Below, in pieces: positions 1-7,062 of a stretch of 12,859 nt of DNA; position 1 is the stretch's first letter, and the number at the start of each line of letters is the position of its first letter. The position numbers were made by a program, and so were the translations under genes. This DNA comes from Neisseria lactamica (lineage in GTDB: Bacteria; Pseudomonadota; Gammaproteobacteria; Burkholderiales; Neisseriaceae), in NCBI GenBank assembly GCA_001067655.1, contig JUNU01000300.1, positions 1 through 12,859 of the forward strand, given 5' to 3'. The notes below the pieces were generated by a model. It made no database searches and was not told the DNA's origin. It worked only from the letters and a program-made list of their open reading frames with translations.

Positions 1-873
1 GCCGCCCCATTTCACCAGTTTTTCCTCGCCGGACATGCCGTTGATGGTGCGTTTTCCTTGGCGGATGGTGTGCGTTAGGGCTTTAACCATTACACCCTTA
101 TCTAAATTAACCTTACGTTTCAGTAGCGTCGGTTCGCCTGCTTTCAACACATCGCCGTGCATGATTTCCAGACTCATATCGTGTTGTTTGGCAAATTCGA
201 CGGTGCTATGAACCTCAAACGGTTTTTTACCGTCATCAGCGATAAAGCCGCCTATCAGGCAAATACCGTGTTTATTTGGCACTTCAAATTCCTGCCTGGT
301 TTTCAAGCCGCTAAGGATTTCTTGGCGGAATTTTTTCTCTAAGGTGTTTATTGCTTCTTTTTCTTGGGCTTTCCAGTTGGCAGGGGCTTTCTTATTGTCG
401 GCAGGGATATAGAAAAAACTGCGTACGATATAGGCGTCATCATTATCCAGTTTGAAATATAAGTCGGCTTCGTAGGGCATACCGTCTTTCCCGATAATGT
501 TTTCCCAATGAAATCCCCCGCGTGTTACCTGCATCATCGCCCGGTCCGGAATCAGGGTGCGGGTATCGACGACAATATCGGTTCCATCATACCCACTACG
601 TTTAAACCTATTGATAGTCCTAACATTTCTATCCCAATCATTAAACATAACCATCACGCTCCAGCCGTTGTAAGTCATGTGCGTACTGCCATGGTGGCGT
701 TTGGATGGCAGGCGCAATTGATAGCGGCCGCTACAATAGGGCTGTTCAGTCCAGTAGGCGGTGTCGATAGTGGATTTGGTGACGGTCGGCGAGGTTTCTG
801 CCGATGGGGAAACACTAGGCGTGCAGGCTGCGACGGCAAGGATTAGGGATAATGTAGTCAGACGGATGGACAT
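1..873 (-). CDS. Tli4-like T6SS immunity lipoprotein (3' end outside window)
   Basis: An open frame of 291 codons starts at ATG 873 and runs off the left edge without a stop, so the C-terminus is missing. An SD-like GGAG lies about 8 nt upstream of the start. Residues 1-17 form a lipoprotein signal: a hydrophobic stretch, then lipobox VAAC with acylated Cys17. The mature part opens with a segment around YCSGRYQLRLPS, which resembles the start of the Tli4 N-terminal domain (typically a Cys followed by GRY/F and a LP motif). Further on, HGICLIGGFIADD and a late NGMSGEEKLVKW resemble the Tli4 C-terminal domain. Tli4 proteins are periplasmic immunity proteins against type VI phospholipase effectors of the Tle4 family. 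Any effector gene would lie beyond the left edge or elsewhere. The lipoprotein call is firm from sequence; the Tli4 assignment rests on remembered motif resemblance. It could instead be another DUF-type lipoprotein. Confidence 0.6.
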   Translation of the reverse strand, partial: MSIRLTTLSLILAVAACTPSVSPSAETSPTVTKSTIDTAYWTEQPYCSGRYQLRLPSKRHHGSTHMTYNGWSVMVMFNDWDRNVRTINRFKRSGYDGTDIVVDTRTLIPDRAMMQVTRGGFHWENIIGKDGMPYEADLYFKLDNDDAYIVRSFFYIPADNKKAPANWKAQEKEAINTLEKKFRQEILSGLKTRQEFEVPNKHGICLIGGFIADDGKKPFEVHSTVEFAKQHDMSLEIMHGDVLKAGEPTLLKRKVNLDKGVMVKALTHTIRQGKRTINGMSGEEKLVKWGG

Positions 874-896
874 AAATAAGCTCCGTGATTGAATAG

Positions 897-933
897 AGGT
901 CGTCTAAAAGTATAGTTTGATTCAGACGATCTT
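897..933. repeat. Decayed inverted pair of DNA uptake sequences
   Basis: The left arm AGGTCGTCTAAAA (897-909) and the right arm TTCAGACGATCTT (921-933) each differ by about one base from the intact element used elsewhere in the window. The arms are separated by 11 nt. The pair lies just upstream of the leftward lipoprotein gene, in its presumed promoter region, rather than at a gene end. Confidence 0.55.
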
Positions 934-939
934 TGTCAT
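909..939 (-). promoter_or_regulatory. Candidate promoter of the lipoprotein gene
   Basis: On the minus strand a TATACT -10 hexamer (914-909) would start transcription about 30 nt before the ATG at 873. The best -35 is ATGACA (939-934), with a long 19-bp spacer. The -10 lies between the two decayed uptake arms, so the hairpin overlaps the promoter. The match is weak. Confidence 0.25.
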
Positions 940-1126
940 AAAACGGGCTTGGCGGTATTTATTGCATATAGGTGGAAATTTAGCGCATTTTTCGAACATG
1001 CTTGAGGTTTGGGGGGACTTTGCTGTCTGACAGTTGGTTACATGTCTGCCTTTACGCCGAACTATTTTTCTTCTTTATTGTCTCTTCCCAATGCCTTGTC
1101 TTTTGACACGGCTTTATTTGCAAAAT

Positions 1127-1155
1127 TTGTTAATATCCAAAAATTTGATTATACT
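1127..1155 (+). promoter_or_regulatory. Candidate sigma-70 promoter upstream of PepSY-TM gene
   Basis: TTGTTA (1127-1132) and TATACT (1150-1155) are separated by 17 bp, the ideal sigma-70 spacing. The 5' leader would be about 200 nt, which is long. A second TATAAT at 1180-1185 lacks a good -35. No convincing Fur box was found, although such genes are often iron-regulated. Confidence 0.4.
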
Positions 1156-1249
1156 CATAAAGTATTAGTTCCTTTGGTCTATAATTCACTGTTGAAGATT
1201 CATATTTTATTCTGAATCTGCTCATGCCGAATTAAAGACCGTGATGTAA

Positions 1250-1285
1250 AAAATGGCGACGAAATGTATTTTCAATTGCCATTTT
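1250..1285. repeat. Inverted repeat in the PepSY-TM leader
   Basis: AAAATGGC (1250-1257) is the exact reverse complement of GCCATTTT (1278-1285), with a 20-nt spacer. It ends about 80 nt before the PepSY-TM start codon. It could be an RNA hairpin in the leader, an operator, or chance in AT-rich DNA. Confidence 0.3.
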
Positions 1286-1363
1286 CTCCGTGGATTTGAA
1301 TAAAAGTGCAAAGCAGGAGCTTGGCGTTTTATCTCAATCCACTCAAAACAACAGAGAGAATTT

Positions 1364-2776
1364 ATGGACACAACCAAACCTACTCCCCGTTCCGAGCAAC
1401 AAGCGAACCGCCGCTATCTGACCGTGTGGCGGTGGCATTTTTATTTCGGACTTCTGGTCGCTCCCTTTCTGACCCTGCTTGCCATAACAGGGTTGGGAAT
1501 GCTTCTATTTGCCAACATTACCGGCAAAGAGGGTGAGCGTATACACGTTACCCCGCAGGCGCAAGTGCAGCCTTTGTCGGCGCAGGCGGAAGCGGCGCGG
1601 CAGTCTGTGAACCCTGAAACCGCTTCGGTGGTGCAATATATCGCGCCGCGCGCCGACGATATGGTTGCCGTGTTCCGCGTAAACAACGACGACAAAGCGA
1701 CCATGGTCGCCGTCGATCCTTACACGGCGAAAGTCGTCAGTTCCATGCCACGCAATGAGGGCTGGTATCACACGATGGACGAAATCCACGGCGATATGAT
1801 GCTCGGCACGGCGGGCGATTACCTGATAGAAACTGCCGCGTCGCTGACCATCCTGATGATGATCACGGGGATTTATCTTTGGTGGGCGAAACAGCGCAGC
1901 CTGAAATCCATGCTTGTGCCGCAAACGGGCAAAGGACGCTCGTGGTGGCGTAGCATGCACGGCGCATTCGGCACTTGGGTTTCTTTGATTTTATTGTTGT
2001 TCTGCCTGTCTGGTGTTGCTTGGGCGGGTATTTGGGGCGGTAAGTTCGTTCAGTCTTGGAGCCAGTTCCCCGCCGGCAAATGGGGGGTTGAACCGAACCC
2101 CGTATCTGCCGTGCCGACCCACGGCGATGTGTTGAACGACGGCAAAACCAAAGAAGCACCGTGGGTTCTGGAACTCACGCCCATGCCTGTTTCCGGTACG
2201 ACGAAGGGCGAAAACGGCATCAATCCGAGCGAACCGATGACTTTGGAAACGGTTGACCGCTTCGCCCGCGAAATCGGTTTCAAAGGCCGCTACCAGCTCA
2301 ACCTGCCCAAAGGAGAAACGGGCGTGTGGACGCTGTCGCAGGATTCGATGAGCTACGACATGATCAGCCCGACCGCCGACCGCACGGTGCACATCGACCA
2401 ATACAGCGGCAAAATCCTAGCCGACATCCGCTTCGACGATTACAACTTCTTCGGCAAATTCATGGCGGCCAGCATCGCGCTGCACATGGGGACGCTGGGC
2501 TGGTGGAGCGTGCTGGCGAACGTCTTGTTCTGCCTGGCGGTTATTTTCATCTGCGTCAGCGGCTGCGTGATGTGGTGGAAACGCCGCCCGTCCAAAGCGG
2601 GCGGACTGGTTCCTCCGGCGCAGAAAATCGAGCTGCCGGTATGGTGGGCAATGGCTGTGCCGCTTTTGATCGTGGCGGTATTGTTCCCGACCGCCATCGC
2701 CGCCATCGCCGTGATTTGGCTCTTGGATACGGCTTTGTTGTCGCGGATTCCGGCGCTGTCGCGGTGGTTCAAATAA
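1364..2776 (+). CDS. PepSY-associated TM-helix inner-membrane protein
   Basis: 470 residues, ATG start preceded by an SD-like GAGAG. The N-terminal WRWHFYFGLLVAPFL motif leads into TM1 (about 26-50) and is a hallmark of PepSY_TM proteins. A periplasmic PepSY-like region follows (about 55-150). Further membrane segments lie near 154-174, 203-224 and 382-405, and a hydrophobic C-terminal pair near 427-460. Histidines sit next to the membrane segments in WRWHFY (His25), EIHGD (His142), SMHGAFG (His199) and ALHMG (His374). In characterised members such as the ferrisiderophore reductase FoxB, equivalent histidines bind haem b. The family is often linked to iron-siderophore or metal uptake. The substrate cannot be read from this sequence and no transporter gene is adjacent, so a reductase role is inference. 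It is a single-gene unit ending at the uptake-sequence terminator. Confidence 0.85.
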   Translation: MDTTKPTPRSEQQANRRYLTVWRWHFYFGLLVAPFLTLLAITGLGMLLFANITGKEGERIHVTPQAQVQPLSAQAEAARQSVNPETASVVQYIAPRADDMVAVFRVNNDDKATMVAVDPYTAKVVSSMPRNEGWYHTMDEIHGDMMLGTAGDYLIETAASLTILMMITGIYLWWAKQRSLKSMLVPQTGKGRSWWRSMHGAFGTWVSLILLLFCLSGVAWAGIWGGKFVQSWSQFPAGKWGVEPNPVSAVPTHGDVLNDGKTKEAPWVLELTPMPVSGTTKGENGINPSEPMTLETVDRFAREIGFKGRYQLNLPKGETGVWTLSQDSMSYDMISPTADRTVHIDQYSGKILADIRFDDYNFFGKFMAASIALHMGTLGWWSVLANVLFCLAVIFICVSGCVMWWKRRPSKAGGLVPPAQKIELPVWWAMAVPLLIVAVLFPTAIAAIAVIWLLDTALLSRIPALSRWFK

Positions 2777-2820
2777 ACGCTTATGGCGCGTGGCAGACGA
2801 TAAGCCTGCCAAAACTAAAG

Positions 2821-2862
2821 GGTCGTCTGAAAACCTAATTTGGTTTTCAGACGACCTTTTTT
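2821..2862. terminator. Bidirectional terminator built from two inverted uptake sequences
   Basis: A perfect 15-bp stem (2821-2835 with 2842-2856) encloses a 6-nt loop, and six T residues follow at 2857-2862. Each arm contains the full uptake core GTCGTCTGAA. It lies between the convergent PepSY-TM and DUF3298 genes. The T-run favours termination of the plus-strand gene. The minus side lacks a comparable T-run, so termination there may be weaker. A small extra stem, TGGCAG/CTGCCA, lies just before it at 2791-2811. Confidence 0.85.
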
Positions 2863-2930
2863 CGAAGATTCACTGCAAATACTTGAATCGGTCAGAAGCT
2901 AAGGGGAGATAATCTACATCAGTTCCTTAA

Positions 2931-3737
2931 TTATTTTTTGGGTTGTATGAAATGCTCCGCTTCCTTCAAGATTTCAGGTTTCACGATTCCCTGCAAATCC
3001 TTGGTGGGAATAGTAAACTCAGGTCTGCCTAAAACATATGCACCGATTTCGTAACTTTGATATAAGAACGTCAAGCCGTTTTTATCGAAACGCCAGTTTT
3101 CCGTAGCGGAAAATTTGTCACTATTGTATCCACTAATGTAATCACGTGCTTCTTCTTCGGTGTCACCACTATTTTCCTTCAGGTATTTGACATAGGCTTC
3201 TTCAAGCAGGTGTGTCAGTTTTCCTTCTTGATTGGGTAACAGGATGTCGTTCAATTTAAGCGGCTTCGGATTGGCAATGCCGCGCTTCAATACTGTTAGC
3301 GTGTGCACGCCGTATCCGTGCGGGCCACAATTGTATTCCCAGTCTTCTTGTCCGAAAACGGCATAATTGGGCGTATAGCCTTCCAGTTCCAACGTATCTA
3401 TATAGTCCAAAGCACAAGGATACTCACCGGCTTTGCGGAGTTTTTGGTTTTCCTTATTGGTCTCCTTTACGTCTTTGTCGCGTATCAAGGTCGTCTGAAC
3501 CGATTTCTGTGTAGGCAGTTTGCCGCCCATTTCTTTCCTGACCCAGTCATCCAAATGTTTATCGCCGGTAATTGGATAGCTGACGGTAAGTTGATGGCAA
3601 AGGGGTTTGCCTTCACTGTTTTTTCCGTCACAGGATTTGGCTTCCAAGGTTTTGGATTGAAACGATAAAGGGGCAGCCTGAACATTTGCAGAGAAAATGA
3701 GGGACAATGCGGCGGCAGCAAGCGTTTTGCGGAACAT
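2931..3737 (-). CDS. Secreted DUF3298/RsiV-like protein
   Basis: 268 residues. Residues 1-21 are a Sec signal peptide ending near ANVQA. The mature protein starts with two cysteines (Cys36, Cys47) and carries two more in YPCALDY and YNCGPHG, suggesting two periplasmic disulphides. The C-terminal part contains GLTFLYQSYEIGAYVLGRPEF followed by an IPTKDL segment. This resembles the DUF3298 domain found in the RsiV anti-sigma factor and in many free-standing periplasmic proteins. There is no transmembrane helix and no sigma-factor gene nearby, so an anti-sigma role is not supported; lysozyme or ligand binding as in RsiV is only an analogy. Its start lies 11 nt after the glyQ stop, and its SD (AGGTG) begins at the glyQ stop, so it is probably co-transcribed and translationally coupled with glyQ. 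Confidence 0.7.
   Translation of the reverse strand: MFRKTLAAAALSLIFSANVQAAPLSFQSKTLEAKSCDGKNSEGKPLCHQLTVSYPITGDKHLDDWVRKEMGGKLPTQKSVQTTLIRDKDVKETNKENQKLRKAGEYPCALDYIDTLELEGYTPNYAVFGQEDWEYNCGPHGYGVHTLTVLKRGIANPKPLKLNDILLPNQEGKLTHLLEEAYVKYLKENSGDTEEEARDYISGYNSDKFSATENWRFDKNGLTFLYQSYEIGAYVLGRPEFTIPTKDLQGIVKPEILKEAEHFIQPKK
3488..3499 (+). repeat. DNA uptake sequence inside the DUF3298 gene
   Basis: AGGTCGTCTGAA matches the window's uptake dialect. It lies on the strand opposite the gene, so the gene reads it as part of a Val-Gln-Thr-Thr-Leu stretch. Confidence 0.8.
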
Positions 3738-3748
3738 ATCAACACCTA

Positions 3749-4651
3749 TTAGGATTTGGATTTAATTAAAGGAAAGCCCAATGCTTCGCGGCTTTCAACG
3801 TATTTTTGCGCCACGATACGGCTGAGGGCGCGGATGCGGCCGATGTAGGTGGCACGTTCGGTCACGGAAATGGCGCCGCGTGCGTCTAAGAGGTTGAAGG
3901 TGTGTCCGGCTTTGAGGACCAGCTCGTAGGCGGGCAGGGCGAGGCTGGCGTTTTCTTCGGCGAGCAGGCGTTTGGCTTGCGCTTCGTAGTCGTTGAACTG
4001 GCGCAGCAGCCAGTCGGCATCGCTGTATTCGAAGTTGTAGGTGGATTGTTCGACTTCGTTTTGGTGGTACACGTCGCCGTAGGTGACGGTGTTGCCGTCC
4101 AGCGTTTTTGCCCAAACGAGGTCGTAGACGTTTTCCACGCCTTGCAGGTACATCGCCAAGCGTTCGATGCCGTAGGTGATTTCGCCGAGTACAGGCGTGC
4201 AGTCGATGCCGCCGACTTGTTGGAAGTAGGTGAACTGGGTCACTTCCATGCCGTTGAGCCAGACTTCCCAGCCCAAGCCCCATGCGCCGAGGGTGGGGTT
4301 TTCCCAGTCGTCTTCGACGAAGCGGATGTCGTGGACTTTGGGGTCGATGCCCAATTCGCGCAGGGAATCGAGATAGAGGTCTTGGATATTGGCGGGCGCG
4401 GGTTTGAGGGCGACTTGGAATTGGTAATAGTGTTGCAGGCGGTTGGGATTGTCGCCGTAGCGGCCGTCTTTGGGGCGGCGGCTGGGTTGGACGTAGGCGG
4501 CAAACCAAGGCTCTGGGCCGAGCGCGCGCAGACAGGTGGCGGGGTGGGAAGTACCGGCGCCGACTTCCATGTCGAAAGGTTGGATGACGGTGCAGCCTTT
4601 GTCTGCCCAGAATGTTTGCAGTTTGAAGATAATTTGTTGGAAGGTGAGCAT
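3749..4651 (-). CDS. glyQ: Glycyl-tRNA synthetase alpha subunit
   Basis: 300 residues, the usual length for the alpha chain of the bacterial alpha2beta2 glycyl-tRNA synthetase. It carries the class II catalytic core that activates glycine with ATP and charges tRNA-Gly together with the beta subunit. Recognisable features are the N-terminal LTFQQIIFKLQTFW, the stretch GAGTSHPATCLRALGPEPW (about 31-49), the motif-2 region VQPSRRPKDGRYGDNPNR (about 54-71) and the motif-3 region GEITYGIERLAMY (156-168). The start ATG at 4651 has no strong SD. glyS is not downstream: the next gene is the DUF3298 protein, followed by convergent transcription, so the beta subunit must be encoded elsewhere. The divergent neighbour is the exonuclease gene. 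Confidence 0.97.
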   Translation of the reverse strand: MLTFQQIIFKLQTFWADKGCTVIQPFDMEVGAGTSHPATCLRALGPEPWFAAYVQPSRRPKDGRYGDNPNRLQHYYQFQVALKPAPANIQDLYLDSLRELGIDPKVHDIRFVEDDWENPTLGAWGLGWEVWLNGMEVTQFTYFQQVGGIDCTPVLGEITYGIERLAMYLQGVENVYDLVWAKTLDGNTVTYGDVYHQNEVEQSTYNFEYSDADWLLRQFNDYEAQAKRLLAEENASLALPAYELVLKAGHTFNLLDARGAISVTERATYIGRIRALSRIVAQKYVESREALGFPLIKSKS

Positions 4652-4687
4652 GGCTTATGTTTCGGATTGGGATAAAAGGGGGATTTT

Positions 4688-4761
4688 ACTGTTTTGACAG
4701 TGTTTTGGGTAGGTGTACAGGCAGATGGAATGGTGGGGCGGCGGTGTGATTTGACTGTCAA
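4688..4761. promoter_or_regulatory. Two small palindromes between glyQ and the divergent exonuclease gene
   Basis: ACTGT-TTTG-ACAGT (4688-4701) and TTGACTGTCAA (4751-4761, an 11-bp palindrome) both carry the ACTGT/GACAG theme. They lie in the 188-bp divergent promoter region. TTGACT (4751-4756) could be a -35 for the rightward gene, and TTGACA on the opposite strand (4761-4756) one for glyQ, but neither has a good -10 at normal spacing. Operators or small hairpins are possible; chance is not excluded. Confidence 0.25.
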
Positions 4762-4839
4762 TAAATGCGGAAACATGCCACAATGCCGTTATCCTGTTGT
4801 CTGTTTTAATCTGTTTTGATTGAATTTGAGGAGTCGCCC

Positions 4840-5634
4840 ATGACCCCGATTTTGGCTTTCGATATTGAAACCGTACCTGATGTGAACGGCATCCGCCTGT
4901 TGTACGACCTGCCTGCCTCTTTGCCGGACGACGAGGTGGTCTTGTTTGCCCAGCAGAAACGCCGCGCCCAAAACGGCTCTGACTTTATGCAGCACCATCT
5001 GCACCAAGTAGTTGCCATTTCCTGCTGTATGCGTTGGGGGCAGGACAAAATCCACGTCGGCACCATAGGCGAAATGCACGACAGCGAAGAGGAAATGATC
5101 GCCAAATTTTTCGACCTTATCGAAAGCCATACGCCGCAATTGGTCAGTTGGAACGGCGGCGGCTTCGATCTACCCGTCCTGCATTACCGCGCACTGATAC
5201 ACGGCATTGCGGCGGCGCGTTATTGGGATATGGGCGAGGGCGATTTCGGCGACAGCCGCGATTTCAAGTGGAACAACTACATCAGCCGCTACCACAACCG
5301 CCATTGCGACCTGATGGACCTGCTAGCCCTGTACCAACCGCGTGCCAATGTGCCGCTGGACGATATGGCGAAACTTTGCGGTTTCCCCGGCAAACTGGGC
5401 ATGGACGGCAGCAAAGTCTGGGAGGCGTTCCACGCAGGTCGTCTGAAAGACATCCGCGACTATTGCGAAACCGATGCGGCAAACACTTATTTGATGTTCC
5501 TGCGCTTCCGTCTGATGAGCGGCGCTTTGGACGCGGACGAGTATGAAGTGGAAGTCAAACGGCTGAAGCATTACCTGACCGGACAGGCTCAGGACAAGCA
5601 GCATTGGAACGAGTTTGTCGCCGCGTGGCGTTAA
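4840..5634 (+). CDS. DEDDy 3'-5' exonuclease, PolB-exonuclease-like
   Basis: 264 residues from ATG 4840, chosen because a strong SD (GAGGAG, 4828-4833) sits 6 nt upstream. An in-frame TTG at 4816 would place that SD inside the gene. The protein resembles the stand-alone family related to the proofreading domain of B-family DNA polymerases (DNA_pol_B_exo2). Exo I is FDIETVPD, giving Asp8 and Glu10. Exo II is SWNGGGFDLPVL (about 103-114), giving Asp110. Exo III is DYCETDAANT, where the Y-x3-D spacing (Tyr208, Asp212) marks the DEDDy subclass. These acidic residues bind the two catalytic metal ions. It is probably a cytoplasmic DNA or RNA 3'-5' exonuclease; its substrate is unknown. It contains an uptake sequence in frame. 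A plain stretch of about 185 nt follows before the terminator-like hairpin. Confidence 0.88.
   Translation: MTPILAFDIETVPDVNGIRLLYDLPASLPDDEVVLFAQQKRRAQNGSDFMQHHLHQVVAISCCMRWGQDKIHVGTIGEMHDSEEEMIAKFFDLIESHTPQLVSWNGGGFDLPVLHYRALIHGIAAARYWDMGEGDFGDSRDFKWNNYISRYHNRHCDLMDLLALYQPRANVPLDDMAKLCGFPGKLGMDGSKVWEAFHAGRLKDIRDYCETDAANTYLMFLRFRLMSGALDADEYEVEVKRLKHYLTGQAQDKQHWNEFVAAWR
5436..5448 (+). repeat. DNA uptake sequence inside the exonuclease gene
   Basis: AGGTCGTCTGAAA is an exact copy of the local uptake dialect. It is read in frame as Gly-Arg-Leu-Lys, just before the Exo III motif. Confidence 0.85.
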
Positions 5635-5820
5635 CAACGCGGTGATTTTCTAAAGCCCTGACGATGGGCGGAAAGCCGCTAATTTACAAGAGTATTGTAT
5701 CGGGCTGGATTGTTTTCCTGATACTAACAAGCAGTTGGCATTTGGTTTGGTAAAGCGGTTATTGGGAAAAAAGGGAGCGCGGGCGGTTTGATTGTAAGGA
5801 TGTGAACGATATTGGATGGA

Positions 5821-5882
5821 AAAGGTCGTCTGAAATTTGTCGGCTCCTATATTGTTAGGGAACTGAATTTCAGACGACCTTT
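5821..5882. terminator. Inverted uptake-sequence pair, possible long-loop terminator
   Basis: Two perfectly complementary 17-nt arms (5821-5837 and 5866-5882), each with a full uptake sequence, are separated by a 28-nt loop. They lie between the convergent exonuclease and L,D-transpeptidase genes, 23 nt from the transpeptidase stop. The loop is much longer than in the 2821 terminator and the T-run is short, so termination efficiency is uncertain. The rest of the 5635-5905 gap shows nothing recognisable. Confidence 0.65.
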
Positions 5883-5905
5883 GCATTCGGAAAATTCCTT
5901 TGCTT

Positions 5906-6898
5906 TTAGAACAACACTCCTGTCGGTTCGCTGCCTTCCGGGATGTCATATTTCGGATAGCTCGGCGTGCTGGCGGGGGCGTTGTACAGTTTTGCCGGAT
6001 TTGCTTCAGGACGAACGCTTTGGTTTGGTGCGGAAGCGGGTGTATCGTCAGCTTCGACTTCGATTTCAGTACCTTTAGGCAGAACCACATCTTTGACCGG
6101 AGCAGGCTTAGGCGCAATTTTAAGTTTGCTGAAAGCGCTGGAGCCGCTCGTCCAGGCGAGTGATTTCAACGGGGTTTTGAGTTTGACGCCTTTGGCACAG
6201 GTCAGACAGTTGGCGGCACCGGTGCGGTTTTTTAAAATAGCGTCTACTTTAGCCGGATTAATGGTTTTACCGTGTGCTTTTGCCCAAGCGGCAATACTTT
6301 TCTTCAAGACGGCAGTATCCAGATTTTTTTTGCCGTATGGGTCGTGGTATGCAGCCAGCCAAAGGTTTTGGTTGGCATCTTCGTTGAGGCTGGCCATTTG
6401 GTAGATGACGGAGGCGGGAGCGCCGGAGGCGATTGTTTTGGCAAATTCCAGTGCGTCCGGAGACTTCATACGGACGCAGCCGTGACTGCGGACGCCCGGT
6501 ACGCTGACAGGGGCATTAGTGCCGTGAATGCCTAAACCGAGTTTTGGGTCGCCGAGACGGACGAAAACAGGCCCAAGCGGGTTGTTAGGGCCGGCAGGTA
6601 CGCTTTTAACGCCGTCGCCACGTTCTTTTTGGATGGATTTAGGGATGTGCCAAGTCGGATTGAAGGCTTTTGCGCCGATTTTGTGTTCACCCAATGTGGT
6701 TTGGGTCATGGCTTTGCCGACGGCGACAGGATAGATTTTGGTCAGTTTGCCGTCTGTATATAAGAATAAGCGTTGTTGCGGAATATTGATGACGACGTGC
6801 TGACCTTCGGAAACGGGAGAGACGTCAGGGATGGGTGTGTTGGCTGAGGCGGCGGTCACAAAGAGGGCAGCGGTCAGTCCGAAAATAGTTTTTTTCAT
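5906..6898 (-). CDS. L,D-transpeptidase (YkuD domain), periplasmic
   Basis: 330 residues. Residues 1-19 are a Sec signal peptide ending in ASA. The YkuD catalytic domain covers about residues 30-170, with the signature HGTN (His125) and SHGCVRM (His139, Cys141, Arg143). Cys141 is the nucleophile that cleaves the meso-DAP-D-Ala bond of a tetrapeptide stem. Family members form 3-3 peptidoglycan cross-links, exchange D-amino acids or attach proteins to the wall; the sequence does not say which. After the domain comes about 160 residues of extension, including NCLTC (Cys231, Cys234) and a Pro/Ala/Ser-rich tail, longer than a minimal YkuD enzyme. No clear SD precedes the ATG. A TATGAT -10-like hexamer lies on the minus strand at 6946-6941 without a good -35. 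Confidence 0.93.
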   Translation of the reverse strand: MKKTIFGLTAALFVTAASANTPIPDVSPVSEGQHVVINIPQQRLFLYTDGKLTKIYPVAVGKAMTQTTLGEHKIGAKAFNPTWHIPKSIQKERGDGVKSVPAGPNNPLGPVFVRLGDPKLGLGIHGTNAPVSVPGVRSHGCVRMKSPDALEFAKTIASGAPASVIYQMASLNEDANQNLWLAAYHDPYGKKNLDTAVLKKSIAAWAKAHGKTINPAKVDAILKNRTGAANCLTCAKGVKLKTPLKSLAWTSGSSAFSKLKIAPKPAPVKDVVLPKGTEIEVEADDTPASAPNQSVRPEANPAKLYNAPASTPSYPKYDIPEGSEPTGVLF

Positions 6899-7021
6899 GT
6901 GTCGTAATACTTGTAATAAATGAAAAGAAGATTTTGGGAAATCATACCTGAATCTGTATTTTTTTGTGCGAAAATATGCCCTTTCGGTTGCTTGCCGATT
7001 TGAGCGGCAGGTATGGATTGG

Positions 7022-7034
7022 GGTCGTCTGAAAA
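7022..7034 (+). repeat. DNA uptake sequence upstream of rlmD
   Basis: GGTCGTCTGAAAA is a single copy in the short divergent region between the L,D-transpeptidase gene and rlmD, about 30 nt before the rlmD start. There is no inverted partner, so it is not a terminator. Confidence 0.8.
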
Positions 7035-7062
7035 GATAAACCGGGTGTCGAGTGGATAAGTG

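Larger units (their letters stand above)
874..1363. other. 490-bp AT-rich intergenic region between divergent genes
   Basis: The gap separates the leftward lipoprotein gene from the rightward PepSY-TM gene. It holds a decayed inverted pair of uptake sequences, a candidate promoter in each direction, and an 8-bp inverted repeat, each listed separately. The 68-codon frame at 1009-1215 would need a TTG start without a ribosome binding site and looks non-coding. No tRNA, insertion sequence or Correia-type element was recognised. Confidence 0.6.

Noticed and set aside
1009..1215. 68-codon frame in the AT-rich gap
   Set aside because: TTG start, no ribosome binding site, no recognisable domain, and it runs through the candidate promoter at 1127-1155.
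2326..2838. Plus-strand open frame of 170 codons overlapping the PepSY-TM gene
   Set aside because: It is an out-of-frame reading of GC-rich PepSY-TM coding sequence, rich in Arg/His/Gly, without a start signal.
2931..3737. Anti-sigma factor role for the DUF3298 protein
   Set aside because: No membrane helix, no cytoplasmic sigma-binding domain and no sigma-factor gene nearby.
3902..4675. Plus-strand open frame of 257 codons opposite glyQ
   Set aside because: It is the antisense shadow of the well-supported glyQ; its composition is repetitive Val/Gly/Phe and matches no family.
5650..6117. Minus-strand frame extending past the L,D-transpeptidase stop
   Set aside because: It overlaps the transpeptidase 3' end in another frame and crosses the inverted uptake pair; no start signal or family match.
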